Positions 1-7,105 of a stretch of 64,000 nt of DNA are shown in pieces (the first letter of the stretch is position 1; each line of letters opens with the position of its first letter). The notes under the pieces are model-generated. The model worked only from the letters and a program-made list of their open reading frames with translations. It was not told the DNA's origin and searched no databases. This DNA comes from Acidimicrobiia bacterium. GTDB taxonomy: Bacteria > Actinomycetota > Acidimicrobiia > IMCC26256 > JAMXLJ01. The stretch lies in contig DASRES010000065.1 of assembly GCA_035651955.1 (NCBI GenBank), forward strand, positions 1-64,000, read 5' to 3'. The position numbers and the translations under genes are program-made.

Positions 1-180
1 GATCAAAAACCCCGACAACACGAAAAACGAATCAACACCCAAAAACCCGCCCCGCCCCCACCACACCGACCCATGAAACGCCATCACCCCCAACACAGCC
101 ACCCCACGCACCCCATCCAACCCCGGCACATACACCAAACCGGGCGGAGGCGCGACAGGGCGGCCAGGGGGAGCGGACAC
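1..180 (-). CDS. Acyltransferase-3 family protein, N-terminal fragment (runs off the left edge)
   Basis: Read on the minus strand from a GTG at 180, the frame is open to base 1. It encodes PGLDGVRGVAVLGVMAFHG, then WWGRGGFLGVDSFFVLSGFL. This is the hallmark start of OafA/YrhL-type integral membrane O-acyltransferases: LDGxRxxAVLxVxxFH in the first membrane helix with its catalytic-type His, then GGFLGVDxFFVLSGFLI. These proteins acylate surface polysaccharides or small secreted molecules. Only about 60 residues lie in the window. The GTG start is a guess, because the frame stays open upstream and no ribosome site is visible. Codons here end mostly in G or T (TTG, GTG, GGG, TTT), unlike the C/G-ending codons of the neighbours. 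Confidence 0.75.
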   Translation of the reverse strand, partial: MSAPPGRPVAPPPGLVYVPGLDGVRGVAVLGVMAFHGSVWWGRGGFLGVDSFFVLSGFLI

Positions 181-205
181 GTCGACGCGCGGGCCCCGAT
201 CGGAG

Positions 206-223
206 CGCGGAGCGTGCTCCGCG
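206..223. terminator. Short perfect hairpin downstream of the anti-sigma gene
   Basis: CGCGGAGC-GT-GCTCCGCG forms an 8-bp perfect stem with a 2-nt loop. It lies between the end of the anti-sigma gene (409) and the start of the acyltransferase gene (180), both on the minus strand, so it could end the sigma/anti-sigma transcript. There is no T-run. The rest of 181-408 shows nothing else I recognise. Confidence 0.35.
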
Positions 224-408
224 GGGAGCTTCTCGACGCCGGTCATGCCCTCCGGCCCTCGGCCTGGTGTGCGGACGGTCTCGTGGTGGCGGGCCGCCGT
301 GCGGCGCTGCCAAGCGCGGGCGCGCGGCCGCGCGCGGCGGCATTGTACGGACGATTTGCGCCAGTCGTTCCGGCGCGGCGGAATCGCGCGCCCGGCTCCG
401 GTGCCGCG

Positions 409-654
409 CTAGACGACGAGGTCGTCGGGCGGGAGCTCGTGGCCGAGCGCGGCGGCGATCCGGCGCCGCAGGTCGGGAGGCACCTCGTCCCGGCACTTGA
501 AGGCGATCACCTGGCGGAGCTCGATCTCGAAGTCGAAGCCCTGCGCGCATGGCGGGCACTCGTCGAGGTGGCGGGCGATCGCCGCCCGCTTGAACGGCGT
601 GAGCTCGCCGTCGAGGTACTCGTAGATGCGCTGGATGGCGTGCTCGCAGTCCAT
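409..654 (-). CDS. Zinc-binding anti-sigma factor, RsrA/ZAS type
   Basis: This 81-residue cytoplasmic protein has the ZAS pattern C3...H29-x3-C33-x2-C36 (HLDECPPC) and a further Cys in FKCRDEVPPDLRRRI. It aligns with the mycothiol-linked anti-sigma factors RsrA/RshA, which hold a SigR/SigH-type sigma factor inactive until disulfide stress oxidises the zinc site. The N-terminus is shorter than in Streptomyces RsrA: its first Cys corresponds to RsrA Cys11, so the three zinc-ligand partners plus this Cys are kept. The ATG at 654 lies 4 bp after the stop of the sigma gene, so the two are co-transcribed, as is standard for these pairs. Confidence 0.88.
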   Translation of the reverse strand: MDCEHAIQRIYEYLDGELTPFKRAAIARHLDECPPCAQGFDFEIELRQVIAFKCRDEVPPDLRRRIAAALGHELPPDDLVV

Positions 655-658
655 ACCG

Positions 659-1243
659 TCATCCCCCCGCGGCGGTCGACGCCCGCGGGACCAGTCCTCG
701 TTCCTCGGCCAGATCCCACAACCGCTTCTGGAGCTGCTTTCTTCCGCGGTGGAGCCGGCTCATGACGGTCCCGATCGGCACGTCCATGATCTCCGCGATC
801 TCCTTGTAGGAGAAGCCCTCGATGTCGGCGAGCAGGACGGCCATGCGGAACTGCTCGGGCAGGTCCTCGAGCGCCTGCTTCACGACCTGGTCGGGCATCG
901 CATCGAGCACCTCCGCCTCGGGGCTGCGCGCGGCCTCCGCCGCCTCGAGCCCGCCCAGGCGCCGGAACAGGTAGAAGTCCTCGACGTCGTCGAGATCGAC
1001 CTGCTCGGGCCGGCGCTTCTTCGAGCGGTAGCTGTTGATGAAGGTGTTCGTCAGGATCTTGTACAGCCAAGCCTTGAGGTTCGTGCCCTCCTTGAACCCG
1101 CCGAACCCGCGGTAGGCGCGGAGGTAGGTCTCCTGGACGAGGTCCTCGGCGTCCGCCGTGTTGCGCGTCATCCGGAGCGCGGCGGAGTAGAGCGCCGACA
1201 TGTACGGCATCGCGAGGTCCGCGAACTGCGCCTGGTCCGCCAT
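659..1243 (-). CDS. ECF RNA polymerase sigma factor, SigR/SigH type
   Basis: A 194-residue group IV sigma factor. Region 2 spans about residues 12-80 ([20 protein letters not shown], then [12 protein letters not shown]), and region 4 spans about 125-180 ([20 protein letters not shown] followed by the [14 protein letters not shown] helix-turn-helix). The actinobacterial SigR/SigH family directs the thiol-oxidative stress regulon. Pairing with the ZAS anti-sigma gene 4 bp downstream supports this subgroup. Start ATG at 1243. SigR genes are usually autoregulated from a GGAAT-N18-GTT promoter; I could not find a convincing copy in 1244-1347. Confidence 0.9.
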   Translation of the reverse strand: MADQAQFADLAMPYMSALYSAALRMTRNTADAEDLVQETYLRAYRGFGGFKEGTNLKAWLYKILTNTFINSYRSKKRRPEQVDLDDVEDFYLFRRLGGLEAAEAARSPEAEVLDAMPDQVVKQALEDLPEQFRMAVLLADIEGFSYKEIAEIMDVPIGTVMSRLHRGRKQLQKRLWDLAEERGLVPRASTAAGG

Positions 1244-1347
1244 CGGGGCGAGCGTACCCGCCGGACGGTGTGCGGCGGCGGGCGATAAGATCTCTCATCG
1301 CAAGACGTCTCGTCTCGACATATGAGACAACGAGGAGGAACGACGAC

Positions 1348-2094
1348 GTGGCCGACCCGTGGGACCCCGACCGGTACGCGACGCACGCCGGGTTCGTCCC
1401 CGCGCTCGGCGGGCCTGTCGTCGAGCTCCTCGCACTGGCGCCCGGCGAGCGAGTGCTCGACCTCGGCTGCGGCGACGGTGCGCTGACCGAGCAGCTCGTC
1501 GCGCTCGGCGGCGACGTCGTCGGCGTCGACGCGTCGCCCGCGATGGTGGACGCCGCCCGCGCCCGCGGCCTGGACGCGCGCGTCGTCGAGGGAACGGCTC
1601 TCGGCTTCGACCGCGAGTTCGACGCCGTGTTCTCGAACGCCGCGCTGCACTGGATGCGCGACGCCGACGCGGTCCTCGCCGGTGTTGCGCGCGCGTTGCG
1701 ACCGGGTGGGCGGTTCGTGGCGGAGATGGGCGGTCACGGATGCGTCGCGGCCGTGTGCGTCGCGCTCGTGTCGGTCCTCGCTCGTCACGGGATCGACGGG
1801 GTGGAGCGGTTCCCGTGGTACTTCCCGACCGTCGACGACTACCACGGGCGCCTCGAGCACGCCGGGTTCGTCGTCGACTCCATCGCGCTCGTCCCCCGTC
1901 CGACGTTGCTGCCCGGCGACGTGCGTGACTGGCTCGACACGTTCGCGACCGCGTTCCTCGTCGGTTTGAGCGACGGCGAGCGTTCGCAGGTCCGCGACGA
2001 GGTCGCCGATCTGCTCGCGCCGTTCCTGCGCGACGAGACGGGACGGTGGACCGCGGACTACGTGCGGTTGCGCTTCGCCGCGCACGTCGCCTGA
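1348..2094 (+). CDS. Class I SAM-dependent methyltransferase (trans-aconitate methyltransferase-like)
   Basis: A 248-residue protein with SAM motif I VLDLGCGDG at residues 36-44, acidic ribose-binding loop VVGVDASPAMVDAAR, and motif FDAVFSNAALHWM. Overall it resembles Tam-like methyltransferases that act on small carboxylates. The GTG start at 1348 is chosen because a GAGGAGG ribosome site sits about 9 bp upstream; the frame is open to 1270 but without such a site. It is transcribed divergently from the sigma gene and converges on a membrane-protein gene 10 bp downstream. The true substrate is unknown. Confidence 0.82.
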   Translation: MADPWDPDRYATHAGFVPALGGPVVELLALAPGERVLDLGCGDGALTEQLVALGGDVVGVDASPAMVDAARARGLDARVVEGTALGFDREFDAVFSNAALHWMRDADAVLAGVARALRPGGRFVAEMGGHGCVAAVCVALVSVLARHGIDGVERFPWYFPTVDDYHGRLEHAGFVVDSIALVPRPTLLPGDVRDWLDTFATAFLVGLSDGERSQVRDEVADLLAPFLRDETGRWTADYVRLRFAAHVA

Positions 2095-2104
2095 GGCCGT
2101 TGGC

Positions 2105-2779
2105 TCAGCTCAGGATGTTCACGGCGCGCGCGCCGACGACGACGATCACGAGCACCGACGCCGCGGACTGGGCAACCATCAGCGCCTTCGCGGCCGGTGT
2201 GAGCGGCATGGCGTCGGTCGGGCTGAACGCCGTCGCGTTGGTGAACGCGACGTACAGGTAGTCGAGGAAGCTCGGCACCCAGCGACCGTCGGCCGCGGCC
2301 GGCGTCGTCATCTGCGGGAACAGGAAGTCCGGGCGACGGTGGTCGGGGCGCGTCCGGGCGAGCGGGCCGCCGCGGTCGAGCTCCCAGTACCAGAGGCCGA
2401 AGACGATGACGTTCGTCACCCAGATCGCGATGGCGGAGTAGATCAACTGACGGCCGCCGGCCTTGCCGCCGTGCAGCAGCCGGTGGACGAGCAGGCCGAG
2501 CGACGTGAAGTTCGCGACGCTCAACAGCCCGATCAGCGCGACCGACAGCGCGCGCAGGCCGGACGAGTCTCGCGAGGTGTGCGACGGGTTCGTGACGACG
2601 AGCGGGACGAGGATCGCGAGCTCGAGCACCGGGATGATCCAGCCGGGCCCGATCGTCAGCCGGTTCGGCAGGAGCAGGTACAGCGCGAGCGCGGCGACGA
2701 TCGCGAGCGCCGCGGGCACGCGCGACTCGCCGGTCGACACGAACCCCCACGCCGCCTCGTCCTCGCGATCGCGCTCCAC
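2105..2779 (-). CDS. Integral membrane protein of unknown function with a pore-loop-like C-terminus
   Basis: A 224-residue protein with about six hydrophobic segments (for example ALAIVAALALYLLL near residue 25, ALSVALIGLLSVANF, LIYSAIAIWVTNVIVFGLWY). The last part, YLYVAFTNATAFSPTDAMPL followed by a final helix, resembles the re-entrant loop plus helix of two-TM ion-channel domains. It lacks the TxGYG selectivity filter, so a K+ channel call would be wrong. Start is GTG at 2779. The gene lies 45 bp downstream of the ABC exporter operon on the same strand. Function not assigned. Confidence 0.7.
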   Translation of the reverse strand: MERDREDEAAWGFVSTGESRVPAALAIVAALALYLLLPNRLTIGPGWIIPVLELAILVPLVVTNPSHTSRDSSGLRALSVALIGLLSVANFTSLGLLVHRLLHGGKAGGRQLIYSAIAIWVTNVIVFGLWYWELDRGGPLARTRPDHRRPDFLFPQMTTPAAADGRWVPSFLDYLYVAFTNATAFSPTDAMPLTPAAKALMVAQSAASVLVIVVVGARAVNILS

Positions 2780-2824
2780 GCGCCCATTGTCGGACGCCGC
2801 GCGCCGCGCGCGGTGGACCCGCGG

Positions 2825-3727
2825 TCAGTCCGTCTTCGAGAACAGGCGCACCGCGACGGTGAGCAGCGCGAGCCCGAACGCGGCGCACATCGCGATCTCG
2901 AGCGCGACGGGGACGTGCCAGCCGCCCCACGTCACGGGCGGCAGCAGCTCGGCCCGGACCCGCGGCGAGGCGTGCACGTGCGCGAAGACGATGTGACGCA
3001 TCGGGTCGACGAGGTACGTGAGGGGATCGAGCCTCGTCGCGACGTTCAGCCACCTCGGCAGACGGCTGAGCGGGAACACCGCGCCCGATAGGAAGAACAT
3101 CGGCAGGACGAGGAGCTGCATCACGAACTGGAACGACTCGACCTGCTGCATCCGGCTCGCGATCACGATCCCGAGCGCGGTCAACACGAACGCGGTCAAC
3201 GCCATGACGAGCAGCAGCCAGACGACGAGCAGCGGTGACCACGGCACCCCGACGGCGGGCGCGAGGACGAGCATCAGCGCGCCCTGCACGGTCGCGACCG
3301 ACGCACCGCCGATGCACTTGCCGGTGACGAGCGCGCCCCGGCGGATCGGCGCGACGAGCATCTCGCGGAGGAACCCGAACTCCCGGTCCCAGACGATCGA
3401 CACGGCGGAGAAGATCGACGTGAACAGCACCGTCATCGCGATGACGCCCGGGAACATGAACGTCCGGAAGTCGAAGCCCTTCGTCGCGCCGGTCGCAGCG
3501 AGCGAGCCGATCCCGCTCCCGAGCACGAAGAGGTAGATGATCGGCTGCGCGAGTGACGTGACGATGCGGGCCCGGCTGCGCGAGAAGCGGATCAGCTCGC
3601 GCTTCCAGACCATCTTCACGGCGCGCAGGTCGTCGCGCCACGTCCCACCCGCGACGCGTACGGAGACGACGTCGTCGCGTGACGGCGGCGCGGACGGTGT
3701 CGCGGTCGGCGTCGTGGTCGTGCTCAC
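2825..3727 (-). CDS. ABC-2 type exporter permease (DrrB-like)
   Basis: A 300-residue membrane subunit with six predicted helices and the ABC-2 family stretch TVLFTSIFSAVSIVWDREFG followed by FLREMLVAPIRRG. That stretch is typical of permeases paired with DrrA-type ATPases in daunorubicin-like drug or lipid export. A GTG start at 3727 overlaps the stop of the ATPase gene by 4 bp (GTGA), so translation is coupled. The N-terminal ~20 residues are Thr/Pro/Ala-rich and cytoplasmic. The substrate cannot be inferred. Confidence 0.9.
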   Translation of the reverse strand: MSTTTTPTATPSAPPSRDDVVSVRVAGGTWRDDLRAVKMVWKRELIRFSRSRARIVTSLAQPIIYLFVLGSGIGSLAATGATKGFDFRTFMFPGVIAMTVLFTSIFSAVSIVWDREFGFLREMLVAPIRRGALVTGKCIGGASVATVQGALMLVLAPAVGVPWSPLLVVWLLLVMALTAFVLTALGIVIASRMQQVESFQFVMQLLVLPMFFLSGAVFPLSRLPRWLNVATRLDPLTYLVDPMRHIVFAHVHASPRVRAELLPPVTWGGWHVPVALEIAMCAAFGLALLTVAVRLFSKTD

Positions 3728-4767
3728 CGCGACCTGCTCGCGCGCATGAAGACGCTGTTGCGGAGGCGCTCGCCACTGGTCGCCTCGGCGTCGCGGATCG
3801 TTCGACCGGTGTACGTCATGAACACGTCGTCGAGAGTCGGGCGGGCGACGCTGACGGAGCGGATCGACACGTCGAGCTCGGCGAAGAGGCGCGGGACGAA
3901 CTGCTCACCCTGCGCGACGTGCACCGTCACCTCGCCCTCGCTCATCGTCGCCTCTTCGCCGAACCGCTCACGGATCTCGGTGATCGCGCGGGCGTCGTCG
4001 TCGGTCTGCAGTCGCACGCGGTCGCGCCCGACGCTCGCCTTCAGGTTCTCGGGCGAGTCGATCACCACGATCTCGCCGTTGTCGATGATGGCGATGCGGT
4101 CGCAGTGCTCGGCCTCGTCCATGTAGTGCGTCGTGAGGAACATCGTGATCGCCTCACGACGGCGGAGCTCGTCGATGTAGCTCCAGATGTGCGCGCGCGT
4201 CTGGGGGTCGAGGCCGACCGTCGGCTCGTCGAGGAACAGCACGCGCGGTGAGTGCAGCAGACCGCGCGCGATCTCCAGCCTGCGCTTCATCCCGCCCGAG
4301 AACGTGCGCACGAGGCTCTTGCGCCGCTCCCACAGCCCGACCATGTGCATGACCTGTTCGAGGCGCGGCGCGACGGCCGCGCGCGGCACGCCGTACAGCT
4401 CGGCATGGAAGCGGAGGTTCTCGTCGGCGGTCAGGTACTCGTCGAGCGTCATGTCCTGGAACACCAGACCGATGCGTCGCCGCACCTCGGTCTGCTGCTC
4501 GACGACGTCGAACCCGTCGACCTCGGCGACGCCCGACGACGGGTGCAGCAGCGTGCACAGCATCGAGATCGTCGTCGACTTCCCGGCGCCGTTCGGGCCG
4601 AGGAACCCGAACGTCTCGCCGGGCGCGACGTCGAAGCTCACGCCCCGCACCGCCTCGAAGTCGCCGAAGCGCTTGCGCAGGTCCCGGACATGGATCGCGG
4701 GACGCGCGTCACGAGCCTCGTACCCGGCGCTGGGCGCGCGAAGGGCCGGACCCGGGGTGGTCGCCAT
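3724..4767 (-). CDS. ABC exporter ATP-binding subunit (DrrA-like)
   Basis: A 347-residue ATPase with Walker A GPNGAGKST (residues 57-65), Q-loop Gln104, signature FSGGMKRR (156-163), Walker B LFLDEP (177-182) and a switch His in TTHYMDEAEHCDR. The C-terminal ~100 residues form the DrrA-type extension (SVSVARPTLDDVFMTYTGR). It powers the permease encoded just downstream. ATG start at 4767. A strong inverted repeat at 4792-4822 insulates it from the tandem-repeat region upstream. Confidence 0.93.
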   Translation of the reverse strand: MATTPGPALRAPSAGYEARDARPAIHVRDLRKRFGDFEAVRGVSFDVAPGETFGFLGPNGAGKSTTISMLCTLLHPSSGVAEVDGFDVVEQQTEVRRRIGLVFQDMTLDEYLTADENLRFHAELYGVPRAAVAPRLEQVMHMVGLWERRKSLVRTFSGGMKRRLEIARGLLHSPRVLFLDEPTVGLDPQTRAHIWSYIDELRRREAITMFLTTHYMDEAEHCDRIAIIDNGEIVVIDSPENLKASVGRDRVRLQTDDDARAITEIRERFGEEATMSEGEVTVHVAQGEQFVPRLFAELDVSIRSVSVARPTLDDVFMTYTGRTIRDAEATSGERLRNSVFMRASRSR

Positions 4768-4791
4768 GACGTGATCGTACGCGGACGCGAG

Positions 4792-4822
4792 ACGGCCGGG
4801 CCGTGCGGTACGACCCGGCCGT
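4792..4822. terminator. Inverted repeat between the csbD-like gene/repeat region and the ABC operon
   Basis: ACGGCCGGG at 4792-4800 pairs with CCCGGCCGT at 4814-4822 across a 13-nt loop. It lies downstream of the minus-strand csbD-like gene and just upstream of the ABC ATPase start, so it probably stops read-through into the exporter operon. It could also sit in the 5' leader of the ATPase mRNA. Confidence 0.5.
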
Positions 4823-4850
4823 GTCTCTTGGTCGCGCTCGCAGGCTCGCC

Positions 4851-5022
4851 GCTCCTGCGAGCTCGCTACGGACCCTTCGGGCTCCTCCGCTCGCCGCCGC
4901 GGACCCAGCCGCGGCTCCTACGAGCTCGCTACGGACCCTTCGGGCTCCTCCGCTCGCCGCCGCGGACCCGGCCGCGGCTCCTGCGAGCTCGCTACGGACC
5001 CTTCGGGCTCCTCCGCTCGCCC
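4851..5022. repeat. 63-bp tandem repeat, about 2.7 copies
   Basis: Copies begin at 4851, 4914 and 4977 with GCTCCT(G/A)CGAGCTCGCT and are nearly identical; the last is cut short at about 5022. Each copy contains CGAGCTCG and a GGACCCTTCGGGCTCC core able to fold. The period is divisible by three, so three frames stay open through the block, but no start, ribosome site or similar protein supports translation. The array is the 3' flank of the csbD-like gene. Confidence 0.9.
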
Positions 5023-5033
5023 CGCGGGAGCGG

Positions 5034-5204
5034 TTACTTGAACGCGTCCTTGACCTTCTCGCCGGCCTGCTTCAGCGAGCCCTTCATCTGGTCGGCCTGG
5101 CCCTTCGCCTCGAGGTCCTCGTCGTCGGTGGCCTTGCCGGCGGCCTCCTTCGCCTTGCCCTTCAGGTCCTGGACCTCGTTCTTGATCTTGTCGCTCGCGG
5201 ACAT
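5034..5204 (-). CDS. CsbD-family general stress protein
   Basis: A 56-residue highly charged, Lys/Glu/Ala-rich helical protein (MSASDKIKNEVQDLKGKAKE, then GQADQMKGSLKQAGEKVKDA). It matches the CsbD family of small stress proteins, known as sigma-B-dependent in Bacillus; its biochemical role is unknown. The ATG at 5204 is preferred over the ATG at 5210 because the GGGAGG ribosome site (5211-5216) directly abuts the latter but is 6-7 bp from the former. A GGGTAT -10-like hexamer lies at 5232-5237. The stop is 11 bp from the tandem-repeat block. Confidence 0.88.
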   Translation of the reverse strand: MSASDKIKNEVQDLKGKAKEAAGKATDDEDLEAKGQADQMKGSLKQAGEKVKDAFK

Positions 5205-5231
5205 GTGCATCCTCCCTGGTCGCCGGTCGGG

Positions 5232-5260
5232 ATACCCACCGCCCGTCGAGCGCGAATCAC
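5232..5260 (-). promoter_or_regulatory. Candidate stress-sigma (SigB/SigF-type) promoter of the csbD-like gene
   Basis: On the minus strand GTGATT (5260-5255) is followed 17 bp later by GGGTAT (5237-5232), 28 bp before the start codon. GGGTA(T/A) is the strong half of SigB/SigF promoters and csbD is a classical member of that regulon. The -35 is only a partial match to GTTT. It overlaps the 3' end of the esterase gene at 5257. Confidence 0.4.
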
Positions 5261-6681
5261 GATGCCGCGGCCAACGTCCCGGACCCGAAGCTGTCACCCG
5301 CGAACACGCTGCTCACGCTGGGCACCGGCCCGAGCGTGACGAGGATCGCCTCGCGCGTCGTGCCGGGCGGGACGACCGTCGAGCCGACGAGCGACGGCAC
5401 GAGCGCCTGCGCCTCGTTCTTGACGCTCGTGCGGTTCGACCGGTCCGCCCATTCGAGCGCGACGAACGCGGGCGCGTTGGCGTCGATGGTCACGCCGTTC
5501 GCGTCGACGAACGACACCTTCGCGAGCGAGTACGCGCGTGACCCGGACCTCGGGTTCGCGATGACGACGCGCACGTACGACACCGCGGGCCAGCGCGCGT
5601 GGCGGCGCAGCCGGTCGAGCGCGCGAACCGTCGCGTCGTCGGCGGGCGCGGGCAGCGTGACGTCGAGCTGCGCGCCGTCGACCGTCCCCGTCCAGTGCCC
5701 GGTGACCGACGGCGGCAACAGCGACACCGGGATCTCGGGCGGCGGCGGGTGCAGGCGGATCCACTCGCCGTCGAGGAACCGCTCCACGCTCGGGAACGCG
5801 GCCGCGACGAACTGCCAGCTGTGCGATCCCGGGATGCTCTGGAACCACACCGGCACGCCGTCCTCCATCAGCGTCGACGCGGCCGCGAGCGACTCGCCCT
5901 TCACGACGCGCTCGTCGTCCTCGTCGCCGTCGACGATGAAGATGCGGTGCCCGTGCGCGGCGTCGAGATGGAGCTCGGGCGAGTTCGCGGCGATCGTCAC
6001 GAGGTCGCCGCCGAACATGCCGGCCGGGTCGTCGACATGGAAGTACGCGGCCATGGGGATCGTGTCGTCGTACAGGTCGGGGTGGCGGAGCGCGAGGTTC
6101 GCGGCGCCGTAGCCGCCCATCGAGAAGCCCGCGATCGCTCGGCGTGTCCGGTCGCGACGGTTCGCACCCTCCACCGCGCTGATGACGTTGCTCGTCACGA
6201 AGGTCTCGATCTGGTCGGTACCGTCGCGGGCGTTCGCCCACTCCGTGTCGTCGTGGTGCGCGCCGTTGCCGTCCGGCGCGACGAGCACGAACGGCGGGTT
6301 GCCCTGCGCGAAGAACGTGTCCATGAGGCCCGGGAGCCCGGCGTCGAACACGTCGGACGCGTGGCCCGGGACGCCGTGCAGGAAGTACAGGACGGGCAGG
6401 CGGGGCGAGTCCGGGACCGGAGGCCGGTACACGTAGACGTCGTTCTTCCGGCCCGCGTCACCGGGCACCGGGACGTGGAGGATCTGGACCGTCCCGTGCT
6501 CCGACAGGTGGGGGACGCTGGTCGTCGTCGAGGCACCCGACGGCGCCGACGTGGTGGACGCGGACGCCGCGGAGCGCGTGCGGCCGGACCCGCGTGTCGC
6601 GACGACCGCCGACACCGCGCCGGCCGCGACGACCGCGAGCACGACCACGCCGACCACGACCGTCCTGCGACGCAAGGTCAC
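5257..6681 (-). CDS. Secreted or membrane-anchored esterase (esterase D/antigen 85-like alpha/beta hydrolase)
   Basis: About 474 residues. The start (GTG at 6681, after GAGGGAG) gives TLRRRTVVVGVVVLAVVAAG, a signal anchor. The hydrolase core has LPVLYFLHGVPGHASDVFD (oxyanion loop), nucleophile elbow GFSMGGYGAANLALRHPDLY, an acidic IVDGDEDDE turn and GSHSWQFV with the catalytic His, as in the PF00756 esterase family. After the core come about 120 residues with a TGTVDGAQLDVTLPAPADDA beta-rich segment that I do not recognise. Tail residues 25-50 are Ser/Thr-rich, likely a spacer outside the membrane. The frame continues 45 codons upstream but is low-complexity Arg-rich. Confidence 0.82.
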   Translation of the reverse strand: MTLRRRTVVVGVVVLAVVAAGAVSAVVATRGSGRTRSAASASTTSAPSGASTTTSVPHLSEHGTVQILHVPVPGDAGRKNDVYVYRPPVPDSPRLPVLYFLHGVPGHASDVFDAGLPGLMDTFFAQGNPPFVLVAPDGNGAHHDDTEWANARDGTDQIETFVTSNVISAVEGANRRDRTRRAIAGFSMGGYGAANLALRHPDLYDDTIPMAAYFHVDDPAGMFGGDLVTIAANSPELHLDAAHGHRIFIVDGDEDDERVVKGESLAAASTLMEDGVPVWFQSIPGSHSWQFVAAAFPSVERFLDGEWIRLHPPPPEIPVSLLPPSVTGHWTGTVDGAQLDVTLPAPADDATVRALDRLRRHARWPAVSYVRVVIANPRSGSRAYSLAKVSFVDANGVTIDANAPAFVALEWADRSNRTSVKNEAQALVPSLVGSTVVPPGTTREAILVTLGPVPSVSSVFAGDSFGSGTLAAAS

Positions 6682-6779
6682 GGCTCCCTCTGGCCGCCTG
6701 CTCCGCCGGCGCCGAACCGTAGCGGCGCCGGCGCCCGCTGCGGGACCGCTGCCTCGCGCGCCATGCGGCGTCCCGCCAC

Positions 6780-6806
6780 GTTTCGCGCGCGCACGGGTGC
6801 GGGTAA
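6780..6806 (+). promoter_or_regulatory. Candidate SigF/SigB-type promoter of the DUF6458 gene
   Basis: GTTT at 6780-6783 and GGGTAA at 6801-6806 are separated by 17 bp. This matches the actinobacterial SigF layout (GTTT-N15-17-GGGTA) and ends 34 bp before the start codon. It suggests general-stress control of the small membrane protein. Confidence 0.5.
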
Positions 6807-6840
6807 CCCCGGGCAACGGAGCACGAAAGGAGCCTTCGGC

Positions 6841-7086
6841 ATGGGTGTCGGTGTGGGGCTGTTCCTGTTCGCAGCGGGCGCGATCCTCACGTTCGCCGTC
6901 GAGAAGACGGTGAACGGGATCGACCTGCAGACCGTCGGCGTGATCCTCATGATCGTGGGTGGTCTCGGGGTGGTGCTGTCGCTGCTGTTCTGGTCGGGCG
7001 GCACGCCGCTGCGGCGGCGCACGACCGTGTACGAGGACCGCGCCGGCGGCCGGCGCGTCTACGAGGAGCGGGGCGACATCCTGTAG
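6841..7086 (+). CDS. Small two-helix membrane protein, DUF6458 family
   Basis: An 81-residue protein with two membrane helices (GVGLFLFAAGAILTFAV and VGVILMIVGGLGVVLSLLFW) around a short DLQTVG loop. A basic C-terminal tail carries RRRTTVYEDRAGGRRVYEER. This is the layout of DUF6458 proteins, common in actinomycetes and of unknown function. ATG at 6841 is supported by AAAGGAG about 8 bp upstream. A stress-sigma-like promoter precedes it. It converges on the iron-enzyme gene 19 bp away. Confidence 0.85.
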   Translation: MGVGVGLFLFAAGAILTFAVEKTVNGIDLQTVGVILMIVGGLGVVLSLLFWSGGTPLRRRTTVYEDRAGGRRVYEERGDIL

Positions 7087-7105
7087 GCGCCCGCGTTCGC
7101 GGCGG

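Noticed and set aside
2105-2779. Potassium channel call for the small membrane protein
   Set aside because: The pore-loop-like segment lacks the TxGYG selectivity filter, so the resemblance is only topological.
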